Positions 18,161 to 27,312 are shown, counted from the stretch's first letter. The stretch: DNA of 64,000 nucleotides from Lysobacter capsici (GCF_018732085.1 NZ_CP076103.1:3596001-3660000); one strand, 5' to 3'. Made by a program: numbers and translations. Notes: generated from the sequence alone by a model not told the origin.

Positions 18161-19945
18161 ATGAACAGAGCACTGCTTTTGATCGGCGTAAGCCAGGCCG
18201 GCGGCTTGGGCAAGCTCAAGGCGGTCGAGTCGTCGATCGACAAGATGGCGGCCTGGGCCAAGAGCCAGGGCATTCCCGACGACCAGGTGATCCGACGCAC
18301 CGACGCCGGCGGCGTCGCGGTGACCGTCGCCGACCTGTTCAAGGACATCAAGAGCCTGGCCGACCGCGACACGATCGAGCAGTTGATCGTGTATTTCTCC
18401 GGCCACGGCGTGGTCAACAACCGCCAGGAGTACTGGCTGCTGTCGGACGCGCCGGTCAATGCGGCGGCGGCGGTCAATATCGAGGGCAACGTGTCGCTGG
18501 CGCGCGCCGGCGCGTTCGAACACGTGGTGTTCCTGTCCGACGCGTGCAGGACCCCGACCCAGGGCGTGCAGTACGGCCGCATCATCGGCAGCGACATCTT
18601 CCCCAATATCGAAGACGCCGACCTGGAACGATCGGTCGACATCTTTTTCGCCACCTCGCTCGGCGCGCCCGCGCTGGAGGTGCAGCAGTCCGAACAGGGC
18701 CAGAAGTACCAGGCGATCTTCACCGAGGCCCTGCTCGACGCCTTGAACGGCAAGGTGCCCGAAGCCATCCGCGACGGCCGGGTGCGGCCGCGCCCGCTCA
18801 AGAAGGCGCTGCCGAAAAAAGTCTGGGACAAGTTGAAGGCCAGCGGCTTGTCGCTGTCGACCTCGCAGACGCCCGATGCGCGCATCACCTCCGAAGACGA
18901 AGCCTGGCTGGCCAGCCTGCCGCCGCCCGTCCCCGCCACCGCGACGCCGCCGGACATCGATGTGATCGGCATGACCCCGCCGGATGCGGCCGCGCCGTTG
19001 TCGACCCGCGAAGTCGCGCAACTGGTCATGGAAGAAGCCTTGCGCAACGACAGCTACGGCCGCGCCGCGACCACGCCGGTCGAGGTCAAGACCCTCACCG
19101 GCCGCGGCGTGTCCAAGAACGCCACCTTGATGCTCAAGAGCATGGCCCGTGGCCCGGACGATCGACGTCCGCAACCGTTGCCGGAAAAACCCGGCTTCCA
19201 GATCCACGGCCGCGGCGTGACCCGGGTGACCTGCGCCGACGGCGACACCCTTCTGGGCCAGCAAGGCGATGCCGTCACCGTCAGCGTGGACACCGACGAA
19301 CGCCAGAGCCAGGCGCTGATCGAATTCGACGACGGCAACGGCGTGCTGCTGCCGGTGATCGCCGGTTTCGTCGGCGTGCTGCGCCTGCACGAGCGCGGCC
19401 TGGACGAAGTCTGGTACGAACCGGCCGACGAATTCGACGCATCGATGAGCCGCGAGGAACTCGACTACCTGCGCCAGGCGATCATCAAGGCCTCCTCGCT
19501 CGGCGTCTTCGCGCTCGAATCCGACGACGCCGACGCGCTCGCCGTGCGCATGCAGAACCTGAAGTTCCAGGACCCGGCCCTGGCGGTGTATGCCGCCTAC
19601 GCTTACCACGACATCGGCCAGTTCCGCCGCATCGCGGATATGCAGAATTATCTTCGCTACCGGATGGACGTGCGCCTGTACGACCTCGCCCTGCTCTCGC
19701 GTGAGCTGCTCAAGGACGCCGGCCTCGCCCACGACGTCGTTCCCGCGCTGCCGATGCTGTCGCAAGGCTGGGCCTTGACCGGCGCATTGAGCGGACGCAT
19801 TCCCACCGAACTCGACGGCCTGCGCCAGCAACTGCGGCCGTCGCTGTGGTCGCTCTACACGCCCGAAGGCGTCCAGTCCATCCGCGCCTGGATGCGCAAC
19901 AGCGCGGAAAAATCCTCTCACCTCACTCTCGGAGCCATGTCATGA
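18161..19945 (+). CDS. Caspase-family (C14) protease with large C-terminal domain
   Basis: A 594-residue protein. Residues 1-230 form a C14 caspase fold: FSGHG with catalytic His82 and LSDACRT with catalytic Cys129. A proline-rich linker (about 250-290) leads to a 300-residue C-terminal part with a beta-rich segment (about 340-420) and a helical segment containing AVYAAYAYHDIGQF and PMLSQGWAL, which I suspect is a conserved domain of unknown function. No transmembrane segment. Bacterial caspases often serve as death effectors or regulators in conflict systems. The stop overlaps the start of an alpha/beta-hydrolase gene by 4 nt (ATGA), implying translational coupling. The system itself is not recognised. 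Confidence 0.85.
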   Translation: MNRALLLIGVSQAGGLGKLKAVESSIDKMAAWAKSQGIPDDQVIRRTDAGGVAVTVADLFKDIKSLADRDTIEQLIVYFSGHGVVNNRQEYWLLSDAPVNAAAAVNIEGNVSLARAGAFEHVVFLSDACRTPTQGVQYGRIIGSDIFPNIEDADLERSVDIFFATSLGAPALEVQQSEQGQKYQAIFTEALLDALNGKVPEAIRDGRVRPRPLKKALPKKVWDKLKASGLSLSTSQTPDARITSEDEAWLASLPPPVPATATPPDIDVIGMTPPDAAAPLSTREVAQLVMEEALRNDSYGRAATTPVEVKTLTGRGVSKNATLMLKSMARGPDDRRPQPLPEKPGFQIHGRGVTRVTCADGDTLLGQQGDAVTVSVDTDERQSQALIEFDDGNGVLLPVIAGFVGVLRLHERGLDEVWYEPADEFDASMSREELDYLRQAIIKASSLGVFALESDDADALAVRMQNLKFQDPALAVYAAYAYHDIGQFRRIADMQNYLRYRMDVRLYDLALLSRELLKDAGLAHDVVPALPMLSQGWALTGALSGRIPTELDGLRQQLRPSLWSLYTPEGVQSIRAWMRNSAEKSSHLTLGAMS

Positions 19946-20832
19946 AACAGCTGGTGTTCATTCACGGACGATCGCAAGCCGGCAAGGACGCGGCCACGCT
20001 GAAAGCGACCTGGATCGATGCGTGGAAGAAGGGTCTGGCCAAGAGCGGCCTGGAGTTGCCGATCCCGGAAGAGCGCATCCGCTTTCCGTATTACGGCGAC
20101 ACCCTGCAGCAGATGGTCGACGGCGCCAGCGCCGAAGACGCGGCCAAGATCATCGTCAAGGGCGCGCAGGACGACGCGGCCGCGCAGGCCTTCCTGTCGG
20201 CGATGCTGCAGGAGTACATCGATGCGGCGAAGATCAGCGACGAACAGATCGAGCAGGAACTCGACCCCGCAGAAGCCGCGGTGATCGAACGCGGCCCGCA
20301 GAACTGGCGCTGGGTGCAGGCGGTGCTGCGCGCGATCGACAAGCGCACCGACGGCGGCAGCGCGATGATCGCCCTGCTGACCAACGACGTGCATCAATAC
20401 CTGACCAAGGCGAACCTGCGCGCACATATCGAGGACGGCGTGCTGCAGGCCATGGACCTGGCGCAGGAAAACATCGTCGTCGCCCATTCGCTGGGCACCG
20501 TCGTCGGCTACACCCTGCTGCGCCGGCTGGAGAAAGAAGGCCAGGCCTGGCGCGTGCCGCTGCTGGTCACGGTCGGCTCGCCGCTGGGCATCCGCGCCCT
20601 GCGCACCAAGCTGCGCCCGATCGGCCACCCGGCTTGCGTGACAACGTGGTTCAACGCCTACGATCCCAACGACGTGGTCTCGCTCAATCCGCTCGACAAG
20701 GACAACTTCGCGATCACCCCGGCGATCGAGAGCAAGGGCGACGTCGACAACTGGACCGACAACCAGCACGGCATCATCGGCTACCTCGACGACAAGGTCG
20801 TGGCGAAGCGGATCTACGACGCCCTGGTCTGA
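19942..20832 (+). CDS. Alpha/beta hydrolase coupled to caspase gene
   Basis: A 296-residue alpha/beta-hydrolase. FIHGRSQAGKD at the N-terminus gives the oxyanion strand, VVAHSLGTVVG the nucleophile (Ser183), NAYDPNDVVS the likely acid (Asp241 or Asp244) and NQHGIIGY the catalytic His276. A helical insert (about 55-135) forms a lid. Such lipase/PGAP1-like folds can hydrolyse lipids or other esters. GGAG lies 7 nt before the ATG inside the caspase gene. With the caspase it forms a two-gene unit; one plausible idea is that one product controls the other. Substrate and role are unknown. Confidence 0.82.
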   Translation: MKQLVFIHGRSQAGKDAATLKATWIDAWKKGLAKSGLELPIPEERIRFPYYGDTLQQMVDGASAEDAAKIIVKGAQDDAAAQAFLSAMLQEYIDAAKISDEQIEQELDPAEAAVIERGPQNWRWVQAVLRAIDKRTDGGSAMIALLTNDVHQYLTKANLRAHIEDGVLQAMDLAQENIVVAHSLGTVVGYTLLRRLEKEGQAWRVPLLVTVGSPLGIRALRTKLRPIGHPACVTTWFNAYDPNDVVSLNPLDKDNFAITPAIESKGDVDNWTDNQHGIIGYLDDKVVAKRIYDALV

Positions 20833-20837
20833 GCGCA

Positions 20838-20871
20838 CGCTCCGGCCTGAGCCGATGCCCGGGCCGGAGCG
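20838..20871. terminator. Stem-loop between convergent genes
   Basis: A perfect 10-bp stem (CGCTCCGGCC / GGCCGGAGCG) with a 14-nt loop, sitting in the 46-bp gap between the convergent hydrolase and yqaA-like genes. It could serve both directions, but there is no T run. Confidence 0.55.
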
Positions 20872-20878
20872 ACGGCGC

Positions 20879-21310
20879 TCACACGTAGCGCAAGGCGATC
20901 GCCGCCACGACCGCGTAACGCGCGGTCTTGGCGAGGCTCACGAGAATCAGGAACGTGGACAGGCGTTCGCGCATCACCCCAGCGGCCAAGGTCAGCGGAT
21001 CGCCGATCACCGGCAGCCAGCTCAGCAACAAGCTCCATTTTCCGTAACGGCCGTACCAGGCCCGGGCGCGCGCCAGCGCCGCGGGCTTGACCGGAAACCA
21101 GCGTCGATCGCTGAAGCGCGTGAGTTCGCGGCCGAGCCACCAGTTGAGCAGCGAGCCCAGCACATTGCCGACGCTCGCGGCGACCAGCAGCGCCCACACT
21201 GCATAGCCGTCCACGATCAAGCCCGCCAGCAGCGCTTCGGATTGCGCGGGCAACAAGGTGGCGGCGACGAAGGCCGCGACGAACAGTCCCAGATACACCA
21301 TAGAACCCAT
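20879..21310 (-). CDS. yqaA: YqaA-family (DedA-like) inner-membrane protein
   Basis: A 143-residue membrane protein matching Escherichia coli YqaA in length and pattern: an N-terminal re-entrant-like segment ATLLPAQSEALL, GNVLGSLLNWWLGR, a basic cytosolic loop and LLLSWLPVIGDPLTLAAG followed by a C-terminal helix. DedA-superfamily proteins are thought to move or scramble lipids across the membrane; YqaA itself is little studied. Start at 21310 chosen because it reproduces the E. coli length; an internal ATG 9 nt later is possible. Confidence 0.85.
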   Translation of the reverse strand: MGSMVYLGLFVAAFVAATLLPAQSEALLAGLIVDGYAVWALLVAASVGNVLGSLLNWWLGRELTRFSDRRWFPVKPAALARARAWYGRYGKWSLLLSWLPVIGDPLTLAAGVMRERLSTFLILVSLAKTARYAVVAAIALRYV

Positions 21311-21336
21311 TGTCAACGAATCCGCGGCCGCCCCCT

Positions 21337-21360
21337 GTAGGAGCGGCGCAAGCCGCGACC
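21337..21360 (+). repeat. GTAG-type REP palindrome
   Basis: GTAG followed by GAGCGGCGCAAGCCGCGACC: a GTAG head plus a GCGGC-GCAA-GCCGC hairpin. The same 24-nt unit occurs in reverse at 43632-43655. This is the architecture of GTAG REP elements known from Stenotrophomonas and relatives, which are mobilised by RAYT transposases. No RAYT gene is in the window. Confidence 0.75.
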
Positions 21361-21505
21361 GCGACCCCACACATCCGCCGCAACGTCCTGCGCCCGCGAA
21401 CCCACAAACCGAAAAAAACGAAAGGGCGAATCCACCGACCCAACCGGCCGGCAAACCCGCCCCCTCGCCTTCACCCGCGGCCCACAACCGCAGGCCGCAA
21501 CAAAA

Positions 21506-23566
21506 TCACCAGATCCGCACCCGCTGCTCCGGCGCGACGAACATCTTGTCCTGCGGCTTCACATCGAACGCCTTGTACCAGGGATCGAAATTGCGCAGCG
21601 GCCCGTTCGCGCGGTACTGCGACGGCGAATGCGGGTTGGTCTTGATCAGATTGAGCAGCGCCTCGTCGCGATACTTGCCCTTCCAGATCTGGCCCCACGA
21701 CAGGAAGAAGCGCTGATCGCCGGTCAGCCCGTCGATCACCGGCGCCGGCTTGCCGCCCAGGCTGAGCTGATAGGCCGTGTAGGCCATCGAAATGCCGCCG
21801 AGGTCGCCGATGTTCTCGCCCATGGTCAACGCACCGTTGACGCACTGGCCCGGCAACGGACAGAACGCGTCGTACTGCGCGCCCAACGCCTTGGTGCGTT
21901 GCTCGAAACCGGCGCGGTCCGCGTCGGTCCACCAGTTGCGCTGGATGCCGGCCGAATCCGACTTGCTGCCCTGGTCGTCGAAACCGTGGCCCATTTCGTG
22001 GCCGATCACCGCGCCGATGCCGCCGTAGTTCACCGCCGGATCGGCGTTGAGATCGAAGAACGGCGCCTGCAGGATACCGGCCGGGAACACGATCTCGTTG
22101 AAGGTCGAGTTGTAGTACGCATTGACCGTCTGCGGGGTCATGAACCACTCGTCGCGGTCCGGACGCGTACCGACGCGGCGCACCTCGTCGTTGCGGTCGT
22201 AACGGCGCATCTGCATCACGTTGGCCATCAGGTCGCCCGGCACGATGCTCACGCTGCCGTAATCGCGCCACTTGTCCGGATAACCCACCTTCGGACGGAA
22301 AGTCGACAGCTTGCGATAGGCCTCGGCCTTGGTCGCATCGCCCATCCAGTCGATCTTCTCGATGTTGCTGCGCAGTGCCTTGCGCAGGTTCTCGACCAGC
22401 GCCTGCATCGCTGCCTTCGCCTGCGGCGAGAAATGCTTCTCGACGTAGAGCTTGCCCATCGCATCGCCCAACCCGTCGCTGCCGGTCACCGCGGCCACCG
22501 CGCGCTTCCAGTCGTCGCGCTGCGCCTTCTGGCCGCTGAGCACGGTGCCGTTGAACGCGAACGCCGCATCGTCGATCTCGCGGCTGAGCAGCGAGGCGTT
22601 GTTGCGCACGGCGTGGAAGGTCAGGTAGTCGCGCCACACCGGCAGCGGCGTGCGTTCGATCACCTGCACCACCGGCTCCACCGCGCTCGGGGTGATCACG
22701 TTGACCCGGTCCAGCGCCGGCAAGCCCTGCGCCTTGGCCTGCGCGGCCCAGTCGTAGCCCGGGTACTGCTTGCCCAGCTCGGCGAAGGTCGCGACGTTGT
22801 AGGTCTTGTCGCGATCGCGCAGCTGCGCGCGTTCCCACTGCGGCTTGGCCAATTCGGTTTCCAGCGCGAGCACCGCCTGCGCGCGGGCCTTGGCGTCCTT
22901 GACGCCGGCGAAACCGAGCATGCGTTCGATATGCGCCAGATACGCGGTGCGGATGCCGACGAAGCGCGCGTCCTGGTTGAGGTAGTAATCGCGGTCCGGC
23001 AGGCCCAGCCCGCCGACGCGCAGACCGACCAGGTACTTGTCCGGGTCCTTGCGGTCCAGATCGACGCCGAACCGCAGCGGCGTGATGGTGCCGTCGAGGT
23101 CGTTGGCGCCGAAGGCCTGGATCAGCGCGCCCTTGGAATCGATCGCGGCGATCTTGTCCAGCACCGGCTTGAGCGGCGCGATCCCGGCCGCGTCGCGCGC
23201 GGCGCGGTCCATGTAGCTGGCGTAGTAGTCGCGCAGCTTCTGCGCGTCGCTGCCCGGCGCCAGGTCCTTGCGCTGCTGCAGCGATTCGATGATCGCGTGC
23301 ACCTGCGCCTCGGACTGATCGCGCAGCATGTTGAACGAGCCGTAGGAGGTCTCGTAGTCCTTGAGCTGATAGCTGTCGAGCCAGTGGCCGCTGACGTAGC
23401 GATTGAAATCGTCGCCGGGCTTGACGCTCGTGTCCTGCGCGCTGAGGTCGACGCCGAAGCTGCCCAACTGCGGCTTGCCCTTGGCCCCGCCGCCGGCGGC
23501 ATGGACGGACGAAACGGCGAGCGTGGCGGCCAGCGCCAGGCTCAGACTCAAACGTGAAGGCTTCAT
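21506..23566 (-). CDS. M13-family metalloendopeptidase (neprilysin/PepO type)
   Basis: A 686-residue exported zinc peptidase. Signal peptide at residues 1-23 (ending SSVHA). The N-terminal M13 domain begins with DDFNRYVSGHWL; zinc motif HEMGH at residues 523-527 and the downstream GENIGDLGG supplies the third ligand Glu. The C-terminal VRIW and CxxC-containing region fit the family, whose members cut small peptides in the periplasm or outside the cell. Length is usual for bacterial PepO-like enzymes. Divergent from the methyltransferase gene (171-bp gap). Confidence 0.93.
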   Translation of the reverse strand: MKPSRLSLSLALAATLAVSSVHAAGGGAKGKPQLGSFGVDLSAQDTSVKPGDDFNRYVSGHWLDSYQLKDYETSYGSFNMLRDQSEAQVHAIIESLQQRKDLAPGSDAQKLRDYYASYMDRAARDAAGIAPLKPVLDKIAAIDSKGALIQAFGANDLDGTITPLRFGVDLDRKDPDKYLVGLRVGGLGLPDRDYYLNQDARFVGIRTAYLAHIERMLGFAGVKDAKARAQAVLALETELAKPQWERAQLRDRDKTYNVATFAELGKQYPGYDWAAQAKAQGLPALDRVNVITPSAVEPVVQVIERTPLPVWRDYLTFHAVRNNASLLSREIDDAAFAFNGTVLSGQKAQRDDWKRAVAAVTGSDGLGDAMGKLYVEKHFSPQAKAAMQALVENLRKALRSNIEKIDWMGDATKAEAYRKLSTFRPKVGYPDKWRDYGSVSIVPGDLMANVMQMRRYDRNDEVRRVGTRPDRDEWFMTPQTVNAYYNSTFNEIVFPAGILQAPFFDLNADPAVNYGGIGAVIGHEMGHGFDDQGSKSDSAGIQRNWWTDADRAGFEQRTKALGAQYDAFCPLPGQCVNGALTMGENIGDLGGISMAYTAYQLSLGGKPAPVIDGLTGDQRFFLSWGQIWKGKYRDEALLNLIKTNPHSPSQYRANGPLRNFDPWYKAFDVKPQDKMFVAPEQRVRIW

Positions 23567-23737
23567 GGGGCGGTTCCCGGTGGAAAGGGGGGAGCCTAGC
23601 TCAGCGGGCGCGGGGGTGTCGTGGGCCGTTGGTTTAGGCCGCCCAGAGGGCCGGAGCCGCAAAGTCAGGGCCGCACAAGGCCATTGCCCGCCGCGTCCGG
23701 CATACTTTTCGCCCCCTCCGGCCCAAGAGACCCCGCC

Positions 23738-24580
23738 GTGCCGCATTACTCAGGCCCCCTGCTCACCCGCCCCGTCGCCGAGGAACTGCAGGCCGCGCGC
23801 GATGCCGGCACCGGCGCCTGGACCGGTTCGCTGGACCTGGGGCGATCGGATGGCGAGGCGCTGCTGGACGCCGATGCCTGGACCTGGCGCGCGCAGCGCT
23901 ATCCGTATCCAGTCAAGCTCAAGGACCGCACGATCTATCACTGGGACGGCGAGGAGTTCGCGCCGGTCTCGCGTTTCTCCGGCTCGCTGATCAAGCTGGT
24001 GCCGACCCAGTGGGGCGCGCCCACCTTCGAGATCGACGGCATCAAGATGCTGCCCACGATGAAGGCCTCGCCGATCGAGGACGCGCGCACCAAGGTCGCG
24101 CTGGTCGAACCGCGCGGCAAGGTCGTGCTCGATACCTGCGGCGGCCTGGGCTACTTCGCCGCGTGCTGCCTGGAGGCCGGCGCGAGCGCCATCCACTCGT
24201 TCGAGAAAAACCAAGACGTGCTGTGGCTGCGCACGCTCAACCCGTGGTCGCCCGATCCCGACGCGGCCGCCAGCGGCGGACGCCTTCGACTCACCCATGC
24301 CGACGTATCGCAGGCGATCGCGCAGATCGGCGACGCCTGCGTCGATGCCCTGTTGCACGATCCGCCGCGCTTCGGCATCGCCGGCGAGCTGTATTCGCAG
24401 AGCTTCTACGATCACTTGGCGCGCGTGCTGCGCCGCGGCGGACGGCTGTTCCACTACACCGGCAGCCCGAACAAACTCACCAGCGGCCGCGACGTGCCGC
24501 GGGAAGTCGCGAAACGCTTGGAGAAGGCCGGGTTCAAGGCGCAACTGGCGCTCGATGGCGTGCTGGCCACGAAGCGCTGA
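23738..24580 (+). CDS. SAM-dependent methyltransferase, COG2521-like
   Basis: A 280-residue protein. Start is GTG at 23738 (VPHYSGPLLTRP); upstream in-frame codons look non-coding. An N-terminal 110-residue extension precedes a class-I SAM domain: LDTCGGLGYFAACCLEAG is motif I, SFEKNQDVLWLRTLNPWSP motif II, HDPPRFG the motif IV-like DPP segment. The E-K-N-x-x-V-L-x-L-x-x-LNPWS stretch recalls COG2521 predicted archaeal methyltransferases. DPP is often seen in enzymes methylating amino groups of nucleic acids or proteins. Substrate unknown. Confidence 0.8.
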   Translation: MPHYSGPLLTRPVAEELQAARDAGTGAWTGSLDLGRSDGEALLDADAWTWRAQRYPYPVKLKDRTIYHWDGEEFAPVSRFSGSLIKLVPTQWGAPTFEIDGIKMLPTMKASPIEDARTKVALVEPRGKVVLDTCGGLGYFAACCLEAGASAIHSFEKNQDVLWLRTLNPWSPDPDAAASGGRLRLTHADVSQAIAQIGDACVDALLHDPPRFGIAGELYSQSFYDHLARVLRRGGRLFHYTGSPNKLTSGRDVPREVAKRLEKAGFKAQLALDGVLATKR

Positions 24581-24604
24581 CACGGCAATCAGACTCGCAC
24601 CGCG

Positions 24605-24856
24605 TCAAGGCACCTCGCAGGTCCAGAGCGAATCCGCGAGCCACACATTGGCGCGGGTGACATGGTTGTAAACCTCCTGTATCGGCGTCCCTCCTTGCCC
24701 GACGCATTCAGCCGCAGCGTCGGCGCGTGCGTCCTCCAGCGCGATACCGGGGTCGTAGCTTTGCCCGTGTCCGCTGACGTGGACGACGGCGGCCAGGGCC
24801 GAGCCGGAGACGAGCACAAGCAGAGATAGCGCTACGGTTGCGGAACGTCTTTTCAT
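24605..24856 (-). CDS. Small exported protein
   Basis: An 83-residue protein with a signal peptide (MKRRSATVALSLLVLVSGSALA). The mature part of about 60 residues has two cysteines (AECVGQGG and WTCEVP) that could form a disulfide, and an alanine-rich helix (EDARADAAAEC). GGGAGAACGGTG precedes the ATG. The family is not recognised. The 24857-25118 interval upstream holds its presumed promoter and no other gene. Confidence 0.7.
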   Translation of the reverse strand: MKRRSATVALSLLVLVSGSALAAVVHVSGHGQSYDPGIALEDARADAAAECVGQGGTPIQEVYNHVTRANVWLADSLWTCEVP

Positions 24857-25118
24857 CACCGTTCTCCCGACACGAAGTCCAACACCTGCATTCGAGCATG
24901 CAGCATGAAGGTGGCTGTGAAGACGAAGTAAGCGCACAGTGAAACTACTCACTACGCTCCCACAATAGGAGCGATACGGCGAAAACTGACCAGATACCGG
25001 TGCTTTCGATACCTCCCTCACTACCGTCATCTTTAAACGAGATCGTTATGGCGCCGATCTGCCGACTGTGAGAGAAATTCGGCAACCGCGACACACTCCA
25101 TCAGCGAGGAATGGACTC

Positions 25119-25976
25119 GTGACCGAAAACACCGACGCCAACCCCTCCATCTGGAGCGTTCCGGCCTTCCTGCCGGCGCTTCAACCCGAACTGACCGATG
25201 ATGCGATCGCGGATGTGGAGACCAGGCTCGGCATCGTACTGCCCGCGGCGCTGATCGCGGTGCTGCGGGAACAGAACGGCGGTTATCTGCGGCGCACCCT
25301 GCCCGACAGCGGCAACCGGATGATCTGGGGAATCGGCCCGCGCGCGCAGAGCCTCGGCGACAACTATTGGTGGACGCTGCTCGACGAGCCGCAGGCGTGG
25401 TATCCCGCCGATGGGTGGCTTCCGGAACAGCCGCGTCGGCTCGTGCCGTTCGACAGCGACGGGCACTGGTATCTGTGCCTGGACTACAGAAGCGGCGACG
25501 AGCCGTGCATCACCTGTTTCGATCTCGACGACCAGGCAGAGCAGCCGATAGCGGCGAACATGACCGCGTACCTGGCCATGTTGCGCGCGCAGGACGATAC
25601 GAAACTCGCCGTGGTCACGGGTTTGTCGCTGGACGATTGCGCAGCCCGCTTCGACGATATGTTCTCCCGACCATCGCAAGCCCGCGAGCCCGACGATCTG
25701 TATGGATACCCGTTCTTCCGCTGGTTTCTCGAAGACGGCTGGATTCAGCTGGAGCCCAATCGGGTCCGGCGCGGCTTCGTCTCGCGACACGACGAAGCGA
25801 CCTATCAGGCGCTCAAGGACCTGCTACCCGGCACCGCCCTGCGATTCCCGCAGCATCCGGACGTCACCTTGATCGTCCATTGCGACAATCACCGCGCGAC
25901 CACGGCGGCACACGCAGCGCTGGCCGGCGCGGGATTCGACGTTCGCCGCCTGAAAACATCGAAGGAGGATGGATAA
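25119..25976 (+). CDS. SMI1/KNR4 (SUKH)-family protein
   Basis: A 285-residue protein with the SMI1/KNR4 pattern in residues 10-170: a start helix (LTDDAIADVETRLGIVLPAAL), LREQNGGY, MIWGIGPRAQSLGDNY, VPFDSDGHWYLCLDYRS and PCITCFDLD. SUKH proteins are frequently immunity factors for polymorphic toxins in bacteria, but also have housekeeping roles. The C-terminal 100 residues are a separate domain. GTG start at 25119 chosen because GCGAGGA sits 8 nt upstream. No toxin gene is visible nearby. Confidence 0.75.
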   Translation: MTENTDANPSIWSVPAFLPALQPELTDDAIADVETRLGIVLPAALIAVLREQNGGYLRRTLPDSGNRMIWGIGPRAQSLGDNYWWTLLDEPQAWYPADGWLPEQPRRLVPFDSDGHWYLCLDYRSGDEPCITCFDLDDQAEQPIAANMTAYLAMLRAQDDTKLAVVTGLSLDDCAARFDDMFSRPSQAREPDDLYGYPFFRWFLEDGWIQLEPNRVRRGFVSRHDEATYQALKDLLPGTALRFPQHPDVTLIVHCDNHRATTAAHAALAGAGFDVRRLKTSKEDG

Positions 25977-26068
25977 GAACGCGTCCGTCGCCGACCGAGA
26001 CACGAATGGCATTCGCACGCCGCCCGTCGCGCTGCCAGTTCCGCCACCCGCCCCGCATAATCGCCCGC

Positions 26069-26584
26069 ATGCCTGCCAACGTCATCGAAGAGTCCCAGCG
26101 GATACCCGCACTCAGCCAACTCGGCGTGTCGCCTGCGTTGCTGCAGATGGCGTCCGGCCAACTTCCCCATCCCGCGCTCGCCAGCTGTACCTCGGGACCG
26201 CCGTATTACCTCTATCACGGCGCTGTGGCGCCCGCGGGTCCGCCGGTGCTTGCGTTGTGGGATATCGGCGATCAAGTGATCGCGATCCGCGTGCGGACAA
26301 GCGGCCGCGAATACATCTGCTTCAGCATCGAAGCTCCGGACGAGGTCGAGCCGCTGGCCACCACCGAACAAGGCTTCTGGGCGACCCAGTTCGATTTCAT
26401 GTACGAGCTGGACATGGAGATCGAAACGCTTCACGCCGTCGCCGAGGCAGTCGGTTATCGCTTCCTGCCCATGCAGCTCGACAGCCGGGCCGCCATGGAG
26501 GCCCGGCCGGATGCCGCACATCGCCACGGGCAGTGGTTGTCGGAACTGGTCGCGTCGATCGACGCCGCACAGCCAACGTATTGA
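26069..26584 (+). CDS. Hypothetical protein, possible SUKH-like fold
   Basis: A 171-residue protein with no signal peptide. Features such as PPYYLYHGA, LALWDIGDQVIAIRV and ATTEQGFWATQFDFMYELD loosely recall SUKH-superfamily immunity proteins. That suggestion is weak. It follows the SMI1/KNR4 gene by 92 bp on the same strand. The only ATG giving a coding-like N-terminus is 26069. Confidence 0.6.
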   Translation: MPANVIEESQRIPALSQLGVSPALLQMASGQLPHPALASCTSGPPYYLYHGAVAPAGPPVLALWDIGDQVIAIRVRTSGREYICFSIEAPDEVEPLATTEQGFWATQFDFMYELDMEIETLHAVAEAVGYRFLPMQLDSRAAMEARPDAAHRHGQWLSELVASIDAAQPTY

Positions 26585-26677
26585 GCGCGTCACCGATCAC
26601 CGCGCCCATCGTCCCGTATCGACAGTCGCTGATCACCGCTCGGCGCAGCGCCGGCGCACAGCGTCCGAGAGCGTGAT

Positions 26678-26932
26678 TCAGCGATCAGCCCGATCGTCGT
26701 CATCGTCCGGCTGCGCATCCTCGCCCGGCAACGGCTGATGCCCCTCGCCTTCGGGCAAGTCCGCGTTCTGCACATGCTTGCGCTTGCCGCGCCCATCGTC
26801 GGCGGGAGGATTCTCGCCCGGCAAGGGTTGATGGCCTTGGCCGTCCGGCGGCCCCGCCGAATCATCGCGCTTGCCTTTCTGCCCGGCCCGCTTCGGGTCC
26901 TGGCCGTGTCGTTCGGTGGTGTCGTTGCCCAT
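26678..26932 (-). CDS. Small disordered repeat protein
   Basis: An 84-residue, highly charged and glycine/proline-rich protein predicted to be disordered. It contains a near repeat: GHQPLPGE followed by an acidic tail occurs twice (about residues 38-45 and 66-73), and the C-terminus is DDDDDRADR. TGAGGACGACCGAG precedes the ATG at 26932, supporting it as a real gene. Function unknown; similar small disordered proteins occur in stress-associated loci, which is only an analogy. Confidence 0.6.
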   Translation of the reverse strand: MGNDTTERHGQDPKRAGQKGKRDDSAGPPDGQGHQPLPGENPPADDGRGKRKHVQNADLPEGEGHQPLPGEDAQPDDDDDRADR

Positions 26933-27312
26933 CTCGGTCGTCCTCACAGGACGTCGGTTGCGAATTGGTGCCGACGCCAGGCCACGCTGAGGGCGGCGCG
27001 GTTAACGGCAGGTCTAATGCTGGCCCGGCGATCGTCACGCATAGCGAACATTTCACCGCGCAAGCCTTCTTCGTGACGCATGCGCCGCAGCGCATACGGA
27101 CAAACGAATACGACGCCTTCCTCACTTTCCCTCATCGATGCCGCGAACTACCCAGCGCGTCTCACTTTTCGACGTAGGGACGAAGAAACCGGGGCTCGTT
27201 CTAGTCAGTGCGGCACGACTGAGCGTTCGACTGTTCGAACGCACCCACCAAGCCCAGCCCCAGACCTGCCGCGACTGCTGCATCCCCCTCTTTGCTCAAG
27301 GAGTTTTTGGAT

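Noticed and set aside
18161..20832. Caspase gene as part of a gasdermin operon
   Set aside because: No gasdermin-like gene is adjacent; the partner is an alpha/beta-hydrolase.
21311..21316. TTGACA on the minus strand as -35 of the yqaA-like gene
   Set aside because: It lies immediately before the ATG, leaving no room for a -10 and leader.
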